NCBI GenBank assembly: GCA_001632435.1
Contig: KV424018.1
Span: forward strand, 45,030 to 109,029
Direction of reading: 5' to 3'
From: Calocera cornea HHB12733
Taxonomy: Eukaryota; Basidiomycota; Dacrymycetes; Dacrymycetales; Dacrymycetaceae
DNA: 64,000 bases
A model generated the notes under the pieces. That model worked only from the letters and a program-made list of their open reading frames with translations. It was not told the origin of the DNA and ran no database searches. Every line of letters begins with the position of its first letter. The first letter of the stretch is position 1. Positions 1 to 10,382 of the stretch are shown here, in pieces. The translations under genes and the position numbers were made by a program.

Positions 1-336
1 AGGGTCACCTGTGATGTCAGAGTGATGCAATACATGACTCCCCCTCTGTCATCAGCCACAGCATCATGACTCCACTTCTCTTTCTCCTGTGCACCATATA
101 AGTAGTTAGCACTTCCTGTGTTCTGATCCCTCAGGCTTGGTCTCTGAGAAGCATCCACAGGCATACTGTAGGACAATCCCAATTGTCATCAAGTCAACCA
201 TCCCTGCCCTGCCCTTGTCAGTGTGACTCTTCCCTTCCTGTCTAGGTAGCAGCCTTACCAGAGGCCTGTGTGCCCTCACATCCATGAGCCAGAAATTGTT
301 GCCTGGTATTGACTCAACAAAGTGGCATACCAAGCC

Positions 337-770
337 ATGACCTTTACTCTATGGTCCAAGGAATATATTGGCTATGTCACACCTACCAACTACCTTGACA
401 ATGTGCTGGATGACCATTGCACTTGCAAGCAAGCCAGCAACTCGGATGTTGACACCTAGCTCTGGGAACTGCAGTCTGACAACAGTTGCCTAGACTCTGC
501 CAACCAACTTACCAATGCCAAGCTTTGCACCATCATCAAGTCTGGAGTGAAAGAAGATCTTTGTGCTTGACTTTGCCTAGACTCTACCCTCTGAGCCACA
601 GAGACCCTGAAGGATCTTGCTTCAGGACTGACTAAGCCAGAGAAAGTCCTGAACCTTGACAGCAAGCACACCAAGGCTGCCACCTTGTAAGCCCTGCTTA
701 CCCAGAATTCCATTCACACCACTCCTACAACTTTCATATACGACACTCCTAATATTTCCTGAACATCAAC
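337..770 (+). pseudogene. Decayed coding relic, unidentified
   Basis: From an ATG at 337 one frame reads as ordinary protein-like sequence (starting MTFTLWSKEYIGY) for about 140 codons, broken by four internal stops (TAG, TGA, TGA, TAA) before a final TGA near 768. Several stops could derive from CAG, CGA or TGG by C-to-T type changes, which would fit repeat-induced or methylation-driven decay; that is inference. Base composition is poorer in GC than the genes further in. A retroelement gag remnant is one possibility, but no diagnostic motif is visible. Confidence is low. Confidence 0.3.
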
Positions 771-807
771 TATTGGGCCCCACTGGGGCTGCATGCCGAG
801 GGCTAAA

Positions 808-915
808 CCCTGACGCCCTCTCAACATGCCGGAGCCGCATCCCCGGAGCCCCCGAGGGGCTGTGCACCCAGGCAATCCCTGACGCCCTCTCAACATGCCG
901 GAGCCGCATTCCCGG
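808..915. repeat. Two 39-base direct repeats 69 bases apart
   Basis: A 39-base segment beginning CCCTGACGCCCTCTCAACAT lies at 808-846 and again at 877-915, with one mismatch near its end. The palindrome GCCCCACTGGGGC lies at 777-789 and recurs at 916-928, so each end of the duplicated block carries the same 13-base palindrome. There is no gene call here. Confidence 0.75.
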
Positions 916-1278
916 GCCCCACTGGGGCCACACCTATACACCCGAGCCTCGCCGAGGCTCGGGCTCCTGCCTATGGTAATTTTCTGTCATTCTCCGTCCC
1001 CTTCGTTCTCTATTCTTCTTCCTTCCCTGCGGCCACCTTCCTAGTGCTGTATCTAGACGTCTCTTGCAATATAGAACGGTCCTAACAGTATCCTGCGGTG
1101 CTCCCCCCTGAAGAAGGTCAACTAGTGAGGGCATTATCCAAGGCCCTTTCACACCTCTTGCCACTACAAGAGAGAGCAGAAGCACACTCAGGCTACCATC
1201 CCTACCAACACAAGCAACTGATCTGGCACACCTTGCAGCTCTACTCCTGCAACCAGTGACAACACAGTCTTTGCCACA

Positions 1279-1575
1279 AAGCTTACAGATCCTGAGCAGA
1301 AATACCCTGCCACCTTTGATGGGTGTAACAAGTGCTGCAAGATTAAGACTTGCAGAACCCATCCCAGCTGCAAATTTGAAATTCCTGAAGAAGCTAAGGA
1401 GGTCTCACAGAAGGCAGCCAAATGGGATGCCTGTGGCCAACCCCAACCAACTCATAAGACCAGTGATGTCAAGGTCAAGGTTGCAGCACATGCCCATGCT
1501 TCCCAAAAGACCAAAAGATCACTGAGAGTGAAAGTTTGTTTGGACTCATTCTGTTCCATTGTGAAAGGGCCTTAG
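1279..1575 (+). pseudogene. Open cysteine-rich relic frame
   Basis: A frame without an initiator ATG stays open for 98 codons and ends at a TAG. It contains a cysteine cluster with the spacing C-x2-CC-x4-C-x5-C (residues CNKCCKIKTCRTHPSC), which could bind zinc. A long lysine-rich stretch follows it. The frame then runs on, with stops, toward the repeat array that begins near 1765. I take it as a fragment of the same decayed unit as the relic at 337-770, possibly a retroelement nucleocapsid-like piece. No family was recognised. Confidence 0.25.
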
Positions 1576-1764
1576 CTGAGGTCCCCACTAATTGATCCTG
1601 TTGCTGGTAGCACTCCAAAGTACTGTTAAGACTGTTCTGTATTGCCAGAGGTCTGAGATACAGTACAAGAGATGGAGGCAGATGAAGGAAAAGGATAGGG
1701 AAGACGTGAGGGAGATACAGCAAGAGATAAGGCTGTGGGCCACATGACTCAAGCAATGGCTATT

Positions 1765-2260
1765 CCGGAAGCAGATTACTCTAATGAAAACAAATTGTGT
1801 GACGGAAGCAGACCATATAGTGGAAGTAAATACTTGAGCGGAAGCAAATGGGCTCACAGATGGAAATGCTATTGCGGAAGCAAGCCAAATGCAGAAGGAG
1901 ATGATACAACGGAAGAAAATGTAATACCGGAAGCAAATTTAAAGCGGAAGCAGAATTTGCCACAGAAACAGACTGATGTACGGAAGCAGATATGGTCATG
2001 GAGATCATTGCTGTCAGTGGAAGCCGATTGCTCCGCAGAAGTAAACATGGAAGCGGAAGCAGGAGTACTGGAGGGCAAACAACTGAAACCACCCAAGTCA
2101 GCCCTTGTAGCGGAAGCAGATGTACAAGCGGAAGTAAATAATCTCACGGAAGCAACAGCTGGGCGGTGACACGCGGAAGCAAGGGATTAGCGGAAGCAAA
2201 TAAGTGGGCGGAACTAAACGCATTGCGCGGAAGCACAACGTTGGACGGAAGCAGACCAGC
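1765..2260 (+). repeat. CGGARGYAAA array 1
   Basis: About 20 copies of a core close to CGGAAGCAAAT or CGGAAGCAGAT, all in the same orientation, lie roughly 17-36 bases apart and are separated by unrelated spacers. The array ends next to a degenerate form of the shared boundary motif at 2289-2326 (GTGCAGAGTGAC, then CACTCGAAACTCCTCC). Several reading frames stay open across it because the core lacks stops; these are not treated as genes. It lies just beyond the 3' end of the isomerase gene. Confidence 0.85.
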
Positions 2261-2491
2261 TCGCAAAGTAAGAAATGGACACAGAAGAGTGCAGAGTGAC
2301 TGTCCCAACACTCGAAACTCCTCCCCGAAGTCGCGTAAGCCGAGGAATCGGGTGAACAGTACGGTACGACCTGCAGGCCCGAGACCCCTTGCAAAGCAAG
2401 AGGTGTCCGTCTCGTATTGTGTAAGGCGTAACATCTGTGTTGTTCGTTTGTTGATGGTTCTATTTCAACTTCTTTGATCGATTTTCTCAAC

Positions 2492-3745
2492 CTACACGTC
2501 TCTATGTTCCCTTTTATGCACAGTGCCATCAGCTAGCTTGATCGTTATACTTCCATCCTAAGGAAGGTGAGTTGGAATTTCTGTGCGGGGGCCTGAGACA
2601 AACCTCGTTGCCGAAGTATGCTGCCTTAGCCATATTACAGAATAGGCCGACCTCCACTACACCCGTCAGCATCTTAATTTCTCGCAGGATCTGGTCAAAG
2701 CAATGTCAGCAAACATAGTGCAGCAAGCAGCAGACAGTTGCAGACCTGTTCTGGCTCTTCGTATCTCGACGAGCTGAAGGGCGCATCAATCACGAAGTTG
2801 CCATTGTCGGTAACAACCGGTCCAGCCTTAGCCTTCGCCATCCGCAGAGCTGCCGCCTTCGAACCCATTCTGTGCAGGTTCTGCAGTAGTCTAGCATATG
2901 CGAATGGCGTGACCTCGATAGGCACACCCTGCTTCCACTGCAAGCCGAATTGTTCAGCGCTAGGATGTAGGCAGGAACGAAGGCTTACGGTGGTTCCAAG
3001 GGTCTCTGAGTTCTTTCTAAAGTCGGCTACAATGATGAAGCTGGTCAAAGCGCTGTTAACGTACAGAACGTTTGGCAATCGCAAAGGAAGCCTACGTCTC
3101 TGCAGCCTCTGCTAAGACCTTCTCACGGAGTTGGCATGCGCCACCACCCTTGATACAGTTCAAGCGCCTATCAACCCTGAACGCTTTCTTCAGAATTGCA
3201 CACCAGTGTGCTAGACTGGGCCCACTCATCGGCTCCATCGATTGTGACATCGAGGTTCGGGTATTGGTCAACATCGCCAAGAGTAAGGCCCGCGTTCACA
3301 ATCAACTCCTTCGACTGAAACCCTGGAGAATACATGAAGCAAGTTGGGGATTCATTTTAGGGTTAAGACGTACCAGTAGGAAGAAATACCCTGTCCTTGT
3401 TCAGCTCTTTGCCTTGCGCAAGGATGCGCTCCACGACAAACGGCACGGTAGAGCCTGTCACAGTGTTAGCTCCAGTCAGCTGATTGCAAACCCAGATATG
3501 ACGCACCAGATCCAATTCCGATAAGCTAGAACGCTATGAGCGAGCCATAGAGCAAAACTGGGCCTACATACCTTATGTTCAGGTAAAACATGTTCATCAA
3601 CGGCGGTCCACGCCGCCAACTGTTTGGCCGCATCAATACCCGTGAGAGCTGCTCGCATCGGTTTGGATGATGACGAAGGCGGTTGCGGTGGCGCGATGGG
3701 GGTACCCACAGAACTGGCGATGGTTTGGTTGAGACGTTCACTCAT
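2492..3745 (-). CDS. RKI1: Ribose-5-phosphate isomerase A
   Basis: Interconverts ribose-5-phosphate and ribulose-5-phosphate in the non-oxidative pentose phosphate pathway, in the cytosol. I could join nine exons (eight introns of about 45-60 bases) into one frame of about 285 residues, close to the family length. RpiA signatures appear in order: IIGIGSGST-like [67 protein letters not shown] and [20 protein letters not shown]. The substrate-binding GSGST loop and the catalytic DGADE and KGGG motifs are intact. The start at 3745 ([11 protein letters not shown]) fits the short N-terminus of yeast Rki1; an in-frame ATG at 3865 would add 40 residues. It is divergent from TFB5, with 172 bases between starts. 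Confidence 0.93.
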
Positions 3746-3917
3746 GTTGGTTCTAAGTTGACGAGAGACTGAAGCGATGTCGGATATTTGAGCACACTTG
3801 CTGGCAAATGGAAGCACGTTTGTGGGTAGCGTTGCACCGATCTGCCGGGCCACCCTGAGCACCATCAGCCTTCACCTAGCTCGATACGTCCGATCGCTTG
3901 AGTCAAGGCCTCACGCA
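3746..3917. promoter_or_regulatory. Divergent promoter RKI1 / TFB5
   Basis: These 172 bases separate two divergent start codons, so both promoters must lie here or overlap the 5' ends of the genes. I see no clear TATA box. The role is inferred from gene arrangement only. If RKI1 starts at 3865 the shared region shrinks to 52 bases. Confidence 0.45.
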
Positions 3918-4312
3918 ATGAAAGCATACAAGGGTGCGTGTTGCTGAGTGAATCATCTTGGGCTCTGCCATCTCATAGAGCTATCAGGTGCACTCTTGAC
4001 ATGGTTAGTTTTGGATGGCTATTTGCGCGTGGCTAGGGATGCTCATGCCACTTTGTCACCTCTTCGCCACCCGTTCCGCCGCCACCAGCGATGCGGCCGT
4101 GAAGCAGATCCTCCTCATGATGGATGAAAGCGAGAAGTTCATTATACAGGATTTGGATGATACCCATCTCGTCGTGCAGATGGATCAGTTAGAGAGAGTG
4201 CAAAGGATGCTCGAAGTCGAGGTAATGATCTGCTCTCTAATTGTAATGACCTGCCTAACCGCGTGCCATGCTTCAGCTGGAGAAGAACACATACAGCCTG
4301 GATCCCCAATAG
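3918..4312 (+). CDS. TFB5: TFIIH subunit TFB5 (TTDA/p8)
   Basis: Smallest core subunit of TFIIH, which stabilises the XPB/XPD helicase core for transcription initiation and nucleotide excision repair. Four exons join to 66 residues: 3918-3933, 3988-4003, 4089-4221 and 4277-4312. The product starts MKAYKGALLTCDAAVKQILL, carries the hallmark KFIIQDLDDTHL, and ends NTYSLDPQ. Length and order match yeast and human TFB5. The first two coding exons are only 16 bases each, so automatic gene finders are likely to miss the true N-terminus. It is convergent with NDUFA2; the stop codons are 17 bases apart. Confidence 0.93.
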
Positions 4313-4329
4313 TCCTGAACAGGGGTTGG

Positions 4330-4731
4330 TCATGGACTGACAAGCTCCTCCACTTTGCGCTCGATGTCAGTTACGCTCAGATTGTCGACATCCACATGTT
4401 TCTCGAGACCCCGTTCTGGGTCGAGAGTCAGTAACGGTATTCGTATGTGTATGTCAAGTGGGGGCGTTACCGAACCGTGCAAACACGCGCGCCGGCGTAC
4501 CGTTTGCTTCGCGCACGAGCACTGGTAGATCGGGATTGGCCTTTTTAATGCCTGGATAAGCAGATTGTATGAATTGTCTTAATCAAGGCGCATCATCAGC
4601 TTATCGTCGTGCACATTTGGGGTTGTAACCAAGGCTCACCTAACTCCTGCGGATGCCTGACCGGACTGACAGCACAGAATCCGTAGTTCCCGTACAGTTG
4701 GAGATAATGCCTTGGCCAATGCCGACGACAT
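4330..4731 (-). CDS. NDUFA2: NADH dehydrogenase complex I subunit B8 (NDUFA2)
   Basis: Accessory subunit of mitochondrial complex I with a thioredoxin-like fold. Three exons join to a protein of about 95 residues. It begins MSSALAKALSPTVRELRILC and continues with the family motif KKANPDLPVLVREANGTPAR, then VFARFERGLEKHV and a helical C-terminus ending EELVSP. Length and the L51/S25/CI-B8 domain layout match the family. The first intron follows SAGVR and the second splits the RF-E junction. It is divergent from the RGS gene, with 303 bases between starts. I rate this as secure, although no cleavable presequence is evident, as usual for this subunit. Confidence 0.93.
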
Positions 4732-5034
4732 GTTGGAGTATTGCTATGCAGTAAATCGCTGTGCCTGTGAAGGGTCACCTCGGGCTCAACGCGCGTTACG
4801 TCTGGAAAGCCTCGCTGATTTGCTTCCTTTGCAACGCGCGAGATCAACGCGCTGTTGTTCCCATACGTCCATCTTCCGCTCTCCCGCAAGCCTCAATACC
4901 GTCCTTACCCGTCTTCAACTAACTTCGCACCCTTATCACGCCCTCCTTACAACCTAAGTATCAACTGTAAGCTCGAAGGGTTGAACGTGCATCACCTGCT
5001 GGCTCACGACTCTGCTTAGCTCTTTGTTATCACG
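4732..5034. promoter_or_regulatory. Divergent promoter NDUFA2 / RAX1-like
   Basis: These 303 bases lie between divergent starts and are the only space for both promoters. The half nearer the + gene is pyrimidine-rich. No specific factor site was identified. Confidence 0.4.
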
Positions 5035-6295
5035 ATGCCCGCCGACCGCCTCCCGTCGTTTCAAGAGGTCCTTGCCCGGAAGACTCGCCCCCCGGTGGAC
5101 TTGTTTATGTTCTAGTGAGTGGTCGTGGTCGCAGTCTAAGTCCTTCTGCTGATGCGTGCCAGTCTTTTTCTACAGCGGGAGCACGCGGAGGATGTGTTGG
5201 ACTTCTGGCTGGATGTGCAACAGCACGAGAACCTTTGTCGCGCATACTTCAGAGATGTGAGGAAGTCTGGCAGGTCCATCAAGGAGGACTGGCCACAGTA
5301 CTGGGATTATGCCAGAACGAGAGGCAGTATCTACGGCAATGTGGTCGGAGTACACAACGGTAAACGTAGTACCGCGAGCACCGCAAACGTCACGGATACG
5401 GAGAAGGCCGCCTTCGCCGCAGGTTCACGCTCGGCTTCACCTCGCCCTGTGACGCCGCATGGTACGAACCCGTTCGAGGCGCAGCAGGCTGCGATGGAAG
5501 AAGCCCCGCCCCGTTCCACGACACCGTTCTCGTTCAGGCGTGTCTCCGCCATGAACAAGCGGGCCTCGCGGGCGCCAACTGTCATTCCCCGCGACGCTGC
5601 AATCACTCGCATGGATCTCATCAGCTCGGCCGAACGCCTCTATGCCCGATATCTCATGCCGGGCACGGACAAGGAGATATACCTTCCTTCCACCCTTCGA
5701 ATCCACTCGTTCCCCCTCAATTCGCGGGAGCTTCCTCGACCGACGTCCCCTGACTACGACATCGAGAGCTCAACCCTAGCACAGGTTCCCGATATGTTCC
5801 ATGCGCAGAAGGAATACGTTTTCAGGACCATGGAGCAGGACGCTTTCCCCAGGTTCCTTCGAGCAAAGGCTTTCGCCAATCTCACCCCCGTCAGTGCATT
5901 CGTGAGGCTTTGTCTGGGCCTCTTCTGCCTATGGGCCGCACTCTCCACCGCTTTTTCACTCATATTTCTCGACATCCAACCGAAATCGAAGCGATTCTTC
6001 GTGAGTAATGCTCACTCGAAGCTGTGGGTGCGATGCTTACGATGCCGGTCCAATGCAGCTTTTCATTCCCTTTGCTTTTGCAGCCCTGTTTTTGATTTCG
6101 TACCAGTATGAACTGGATCCCATTCTCGTCTTCTTCGGGCAGTCTGAGACCACGCCCTTCAGGCTGATTCGCATTCGAGAGCCTTATGTCAGGAAGTTAC
6201 TCCTCGGTCGGGCGTTATGGGTTTCACTTATCATTGTCCTGGCGTTTACCGTTTCGACGATCATATTTTGGGCAGTACCTGGACATCGTTTATGA
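5035..6295 (+). CDS. RGS-domain membrane protein, RAX1-like
   Basis: Predicted regulator-of-G-protein-signalling protein with membrane spans, resembling fungal Rax1, which marks bud or polarity sites. Three exons: 5035-5114, 5163-6000 and 6059-6295. The N-terminus MPADRLPSFQEVLARKTRPP leads into an RGS-type helix set (REHAEDVLDFWLDVQQHENL). A Ser/Pro-rich linker follows. The second half of the RGS bundle (LYARYLMPGTDKEIYLP, then FPRFLRAKAF) comes next. At least three hydrophobic spans follow: VRLCLGLFCLWAALSTAFSL, LFIPFAFAALFLISYQYEL and WVSLIIVLAFTVSTIIFWAV. Codons across the first junction give FMFYLFLQREHA. Known Rax1 proteins share this RGS-plus-transmembrane order; the polarity role is inferred. 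Confidence 0.75.
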
Positions 6296-6573
6296 GATTC
6301 GCTGCGTAGCTCATGCTCTATGAGCAAAACTTATACCCTGTACAGTTGCACGTAGTGGAATCGCAGATCATTACACTATTTGTCATTCGTAGGTGTTGGC
6401 AGACTAGAGAGTATGGTACTGCCGAATGTGAGAGGGATGTGTCGGAAAGCACCTCCACATGTGAAGATAAGGGGAACGTGACGCCAAAGCGAAGTACAAC
6501 GCTCATAACGTAGTAAATCAATGACGATCGAAGGAGCCGTGAGAAAAAAAAGGTATGAACGCGTATGCTAGGC

Positions 6574-7620
6574 CTAGACCGAGGCTTGCGCTTTATATGC
6601 CGCATTGTGCCTTGCGGTGCGTTCGAAATACGGCTAGTTGGTGTGTCAGATGCATGCATCTCTTTCTGAAGGTTTAGCCACATACTGCTTTCTGGGTGTC
6701 CGAAAGGCTGCGCCACTGCTCTCCAGAACGACGGGCGAACCATATTTGCGCCGCGCGGCCTTCTGTAGGAGCACCCTCCCACGACTCCGGCAAGGCTCGC
6801 TGGTCGGCGACGAATATCATGAAAGGATTTGTTGGTTTGACGACATCCGTGTGACGTGGAAGGCGCAACTGGACTTTCTTCTTGAGCCGACGCTGCTTGT
6901 TGATCTTGCGCAGCACTGCGGGTGTTATGCCCTGAGCCCATTCTAAAAACGCCAAATGCCCTTCCTTTCTGGACTTGTCAGATGCCTGTTGATATTTCTA
7001 TAGGTGATATCAGCTCGATCACTTGAACGCAATACTTTGGAGTTGAGCTTACCTGCTTCTCCGCATCAGACAGAGCCTTCCACTCGGCGCCCAAGGCTTG
7101 GCTCGCAGCGAAAAATTCGTCCCGAGTCATGTTGGGCTTTCCCATCTTGCTAAAATTCTCCTTGACAAACAGCCCGTAGGTTGTAGCACCCCTATTAGGA
7201 GGCTTCGGAAGTACGACTTTTGGTGCTTTAGGTTTCGCCTTCTTCGTCTTCTTGGCAGGCTTCTTCTTAGCGAGCTTCTTAGCGAGCGGCTTCTTCTTGG
7301 CTTTTTGAACACGCATAAGTATGTTAATGTCATCAATACGAGACACATCACATACTGGCAGCCTTCTTTCTCTTTGTCTTCGGTGCGGCCTTCTTGGACG
7401 CGCCTGTGGTCGACCCTTTAGGTCTACCAGAGGCGCGTGTAGAGGTGGCCTTAGCGGAGGTGGAAGAGCGCTTCGTTGCTGTGGCAGTCGCAGCGAACGA
7501 ACGCGAGGGAAAAAGTAGTGGACGCGGCGTGAGGGGTAGAACGCGCGAGACGGCGAACGCGCGAGGAGCGATCGCGACACGCGCGTTTACGAATATGCGA
7601 GGAAGGAGAGCTGCGAACAT
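6574..7620 (-). CDS. Mitochondrial HMG-box DNA-binding protein
   Basis: Likely packages mitochondrial DNA, like Abf2/TFAM. Four exons join in frame. The N-terminus is rich in Arg, Ser and Ala with no acids (MFAALLPRIFVNARVAIAPR), typical of a mitochondrial presequence. A strongly basic Ala/Lys/Pro linker of about 45 residues follows, resembling histone H1 tails. HMG box A begins near GATTYGLFVKENF and includes LGAEWKALSDAEKQ. Box B begins near KPTNPFMIFVADQ and ends SDTQKAPYFERTARHNAAYK. The stop at 6574 depends on an inferred 52-base final intron; without it the frame stops at 6674 after QKAVCG, inside box B. It is divergent from MED8. Confidence 0.8.
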
Positions 7621-7988
7621 AGTGGAGGAGGTCGGAGAGTAGATAATGGATGGATATTAGAGGAAGCAAGCCCCGCTGACCGTCTCAAGTCTGCGAGGCA
7701 GGAGAGGCGGAGAGGAGGGCGCGTAGATGAGTCGTGTGAGCGGAATGAAGGAAGGAAGCGGGAAGAGGAGGGGGGCGCGTAAAGGGGAAGGGGGGTGATC
7801 AGTTGAACACGGACCCAAACGCGGGCGTGACGGCCCCCACCACGGGGTCATTCCCACGAGCTAATCAGATCCCGGTTCACACGAAGTAGTAACTCCGACG
7901 CGTCACTCCGGCGCCAAGTGGCCCTTATAGGGTCCGACCTCGGTGACTCACGGGACTCACAACCGTCGGCCGTTGCGATTGCTCGACA
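7621..7988. promoter_or_regulatory. Divergent promoter, HMG gene / MED8
   Basis: A 368-base region between divergent starts. Its first half is purine-rich on the + strand, so pyrimidine-rich upstream of the HMG gene, as common in fungal promoters. An ACGCGT-containing site (CCGACGCGTCACTCC, near 7897) would match the cell-cycle MluI box, but a single six-base match is weak evidence. Confidence 0.4.
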
Positions 7989-8995
7989 ATGTCGTCCTCC
8001 GAAGACGACGATGACCGCCATTCGGACAGTTCACAGGTCAACGCCGTACGCACACCAGCTACTCTCCTTCCCTCCGCGGCGGGACAGCCTCCTTCCCTCG
8101 GCCTCCAAAACAACCCGACTCTCCAGGCCGCCGCTTTACCGCCTCTCGACTCGATAAACCTCAAGTTCTCACAGATACACGATGGGATCGTGTCTCTAGC
8201 CCGATCCATCGAAGCTGATGGAGATCGTTCTATAGCGGCTTGGTCAGCTGTCCCTCGGCTATCGTTTGATCTCTCGACTGATTGCCTAGATCTAGGCCGG
8301 ACATTTTAGCCAAGTACAACTTTCTCGTGTCACAATCACATATTCTCTCCCAAACCCTGTCCAACTCAGCTCCTGCTCCCGAAGATCATCCCGCAGATCC
8401 TCGTACCCGACGACCTCCGTTATCGAATTTACCCCGATTGGTCTTGCACCCTTCATCTGCACCCCCGGAAGACCAGTCCATGGACTTTCGCGTCGCCGCG
8501 CTCATTAGGACGGCCCTCATCCCTGATATGGCCGAGCACGAAGCCAGAGTTCTTAAAGCATTCGGTGAATTACGACAGAGCGAATTCAACGAGGACGTGG
8601 CATTGAATCATTTGGTTGGCATCACGCAGGACCACGATGGCCGAGCCAGGCGGATATTCGAGCAGACGATAGCATTCAGAGAACAGTACGACTGGACTGC
8701 GCGCGTATCGGTTGCACCTCCGGACGATGCGCCCCATTCGCCTAGTATCAACGTTCCGGCAGCATCCCCTATGACACTCCCGACTGGGTCTGTTCCAGCT
8801 GCGGATGTAGAGGATGCAGAGGAGGCGGGCTCTGATATCTTTGAGGAAGGAGCTGGCAGTGATCCGGGCACTGGCGGCACAAACACAAGCGACGAAGCGT
8901 TCCTTCTCGAAGCAGAACTGGAGGATGGTGGTGACGGTGCAGGTGCGACTCCAAGTGGGGCTCCTAGCGTGACTAGCGAGACAAGCAGAATATAA
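7989..8995 (+). CDS. MED8: Mediator complex subunit 8
   Basis: Head-module subunit of Mediator, acting in RNA polymerase II transcription. After an acidic start (MSSSEDDDDRHSDSS) comes the Med8 pattern: LDSINLKFSQIHDGI, a Trp, then PDILAKYNFLVSQSHILSQ, LPRLVLHPS, and a helix with VAALIRTALIPDMAEHEARV. The C-terminal third is acidic and low in complexity, ending SVTSETSRI. The two halves lie in different frames. The only junction I can find that keeps both uses a very short intron of about 32 bases (GTTTGATC to ATCTAG near 8260-8300), giving WSAVPRLSPDILAKYN. A sequencing indel there is the alternative. Confidence 0.7.
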
Positions 8996-9159
8996 TGCAG
9001 TGTTTACCAATGTGCCTAAATCAGCTTTGATAATGCGACTGGTGTACTGGGTGGTCCGTTCATCCTGATGGCGGCACATCTGTTGCTTTTGCTTGCTTCT
9101 CCAGCAAGCGCCTTCGACATACGGTCAGTTCGGCTTCAGGGAGAAGATCAAGCTTTGTC

Positions 9160-9916
9160 TCACTTCCGTGCCGCCAAGATCATCTGCGCCTTCCTCTCTG
9201 CTAGGCTTGCTTGTCTCTGCTCTGCTGTTGCCTCCCAAGCCGCTTTTGGATTGATCGGAGCAGCTTCACCTTCGGTCTTGTCTCGTATCCTGCTTTCCAG
9301 ATGGAAGCGACTAATCAGGCTGGTAGATTTCGTTACTAGTGCCGGCGCGGAAGCTGGTCGAGCTGCTGGAGATGCGGCTGCAGGTTGACCTGGGGGTTGC
9401 CGTACGAAGGTTGGCGGGGGCTGGTTATGATAGTAGATGTTAGCCTGGTGGTTAGTGGCAATGTATCCGAACAACGCACCGGAGGTAGAAATCCTTTCTC
9501 TAAGACTGAGTTCACGGTTCTCTCGGTGCTCCCTGTCCTAAGTAAATCATATCGGATATTGTCTCTAGATATTCCCTGTGAGCGATTGTGGCTTGTGGCT
9601 TCTCAGGATTACTCACTCTGGTATGTCGGGAAACATTGCGGCAACTGTCTGGACCTGATCCCTGCTAAGTACCATTCGGTTGAGTTGCCATTGCACTAAC
9701 CATCTCTGGGGTGACAGTTCGTGGACGGAAACCGAGGGTAGCAGCAGTGTTCGTATCCCTTGCGGCGGAGCCGGCGTTGCTCACTGAGCCGTTGCCTGGG
9801 GGTGGTGAGACATCCAGCCTGTTGATTCATACATCACACGCACCAAAAGCGAAGAGCCACCGATAAGAGACATAGATAATCATGATGGCCACAATGATGT
9901 AGAACAGGTCTTCCAT
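9160..9916 (-). CDS. Cue1-like ER CUE-domain protein
   Basis: Probable ER membrane anchor that binds ubiquitin and recruits the E2 enzyme Ubc7 for ER-associated degradation. Five exons join. An N-terminal signal anchor (MEDLFYIIVAIMIIYVSYRW) is followed by a CUE domain (TPEMVQTVAAMFPDIPEDNI, then RYDLLRTGSTERTVNSVLEK and GFLPP). A Pro/Ala-rich linker follows, then a C-terminal helix with SLISRFHLESRI and a highly charged end, comparable to the Ubc7-binding region of Cue1. The intron inside the CUE domain (52 bases) is fixed by the family pattern, because the obvious acceptor gives the wrong frame. It is convergent with MED8, 164 bases apart. Confidence 0.8.
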
Positions 9917-10086
9917 TTTGGCAAGAGAAACAACTGGGAGGATGCTTGTACAGTGAATAGGCACGGCTCAAGCAGAGCCCTGATTTCGTAATGATCGGCT
10001 CTGCGCTCAGCAGAGCTTACAGATATACCTCCGTTTACTCCCGTGCCCGCGTCAAGGAATGTTGACAGTGTCCTTCCGGGAAGCAC

Positions 10087-10274
10087 AGGCAGCCAAGCGG
10101 AAGTGTTGAGGATGCAAATATGGCAGCAGAAATAAATGTATCATTGGAAGTAGATTGTTTAAGCAAGCAAATATCTGGCGGAACACCAAAGTTCAACAAG
10201 CGGAGCCAAAGTATCGGAGGCATACTTGATGGTGCAGAGCGCAGAGCGACTTTCACGAAACTCGGAAGTCCTCT
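10087..10274 (+). repeat. CGGARGYAAA array 2 with boundary motif
   Basis: A short, worn array: cores such as GCGGAAGTG, TTGGAAGTAGATT, GGCGGAACACC and GCGGAGCCAAAG at irregular spacing up to about 10215. The shared boundary follows at 10232-10274 (GTGCAGAGCGCAGAGCGACT, then ACGAAACTCGGAAGTCCTCT). Orientation relative to the boundary is the same as in arrays 1 and 4. It lies between the 5' side of the Cue1-like gene and the 3' end of the OSCA-like gene. Confidence 0.7.
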
Positions 10275-10382
10275 AGCAAAATGGCCCACGGGTCGCCAAG
10301 CGCAGCGAAGGTGCAAGCGTATTCTACTGCTGTGCCGCATATGTACATGGTATAGCTATAACTAGGGTATTAAACGAATCAT

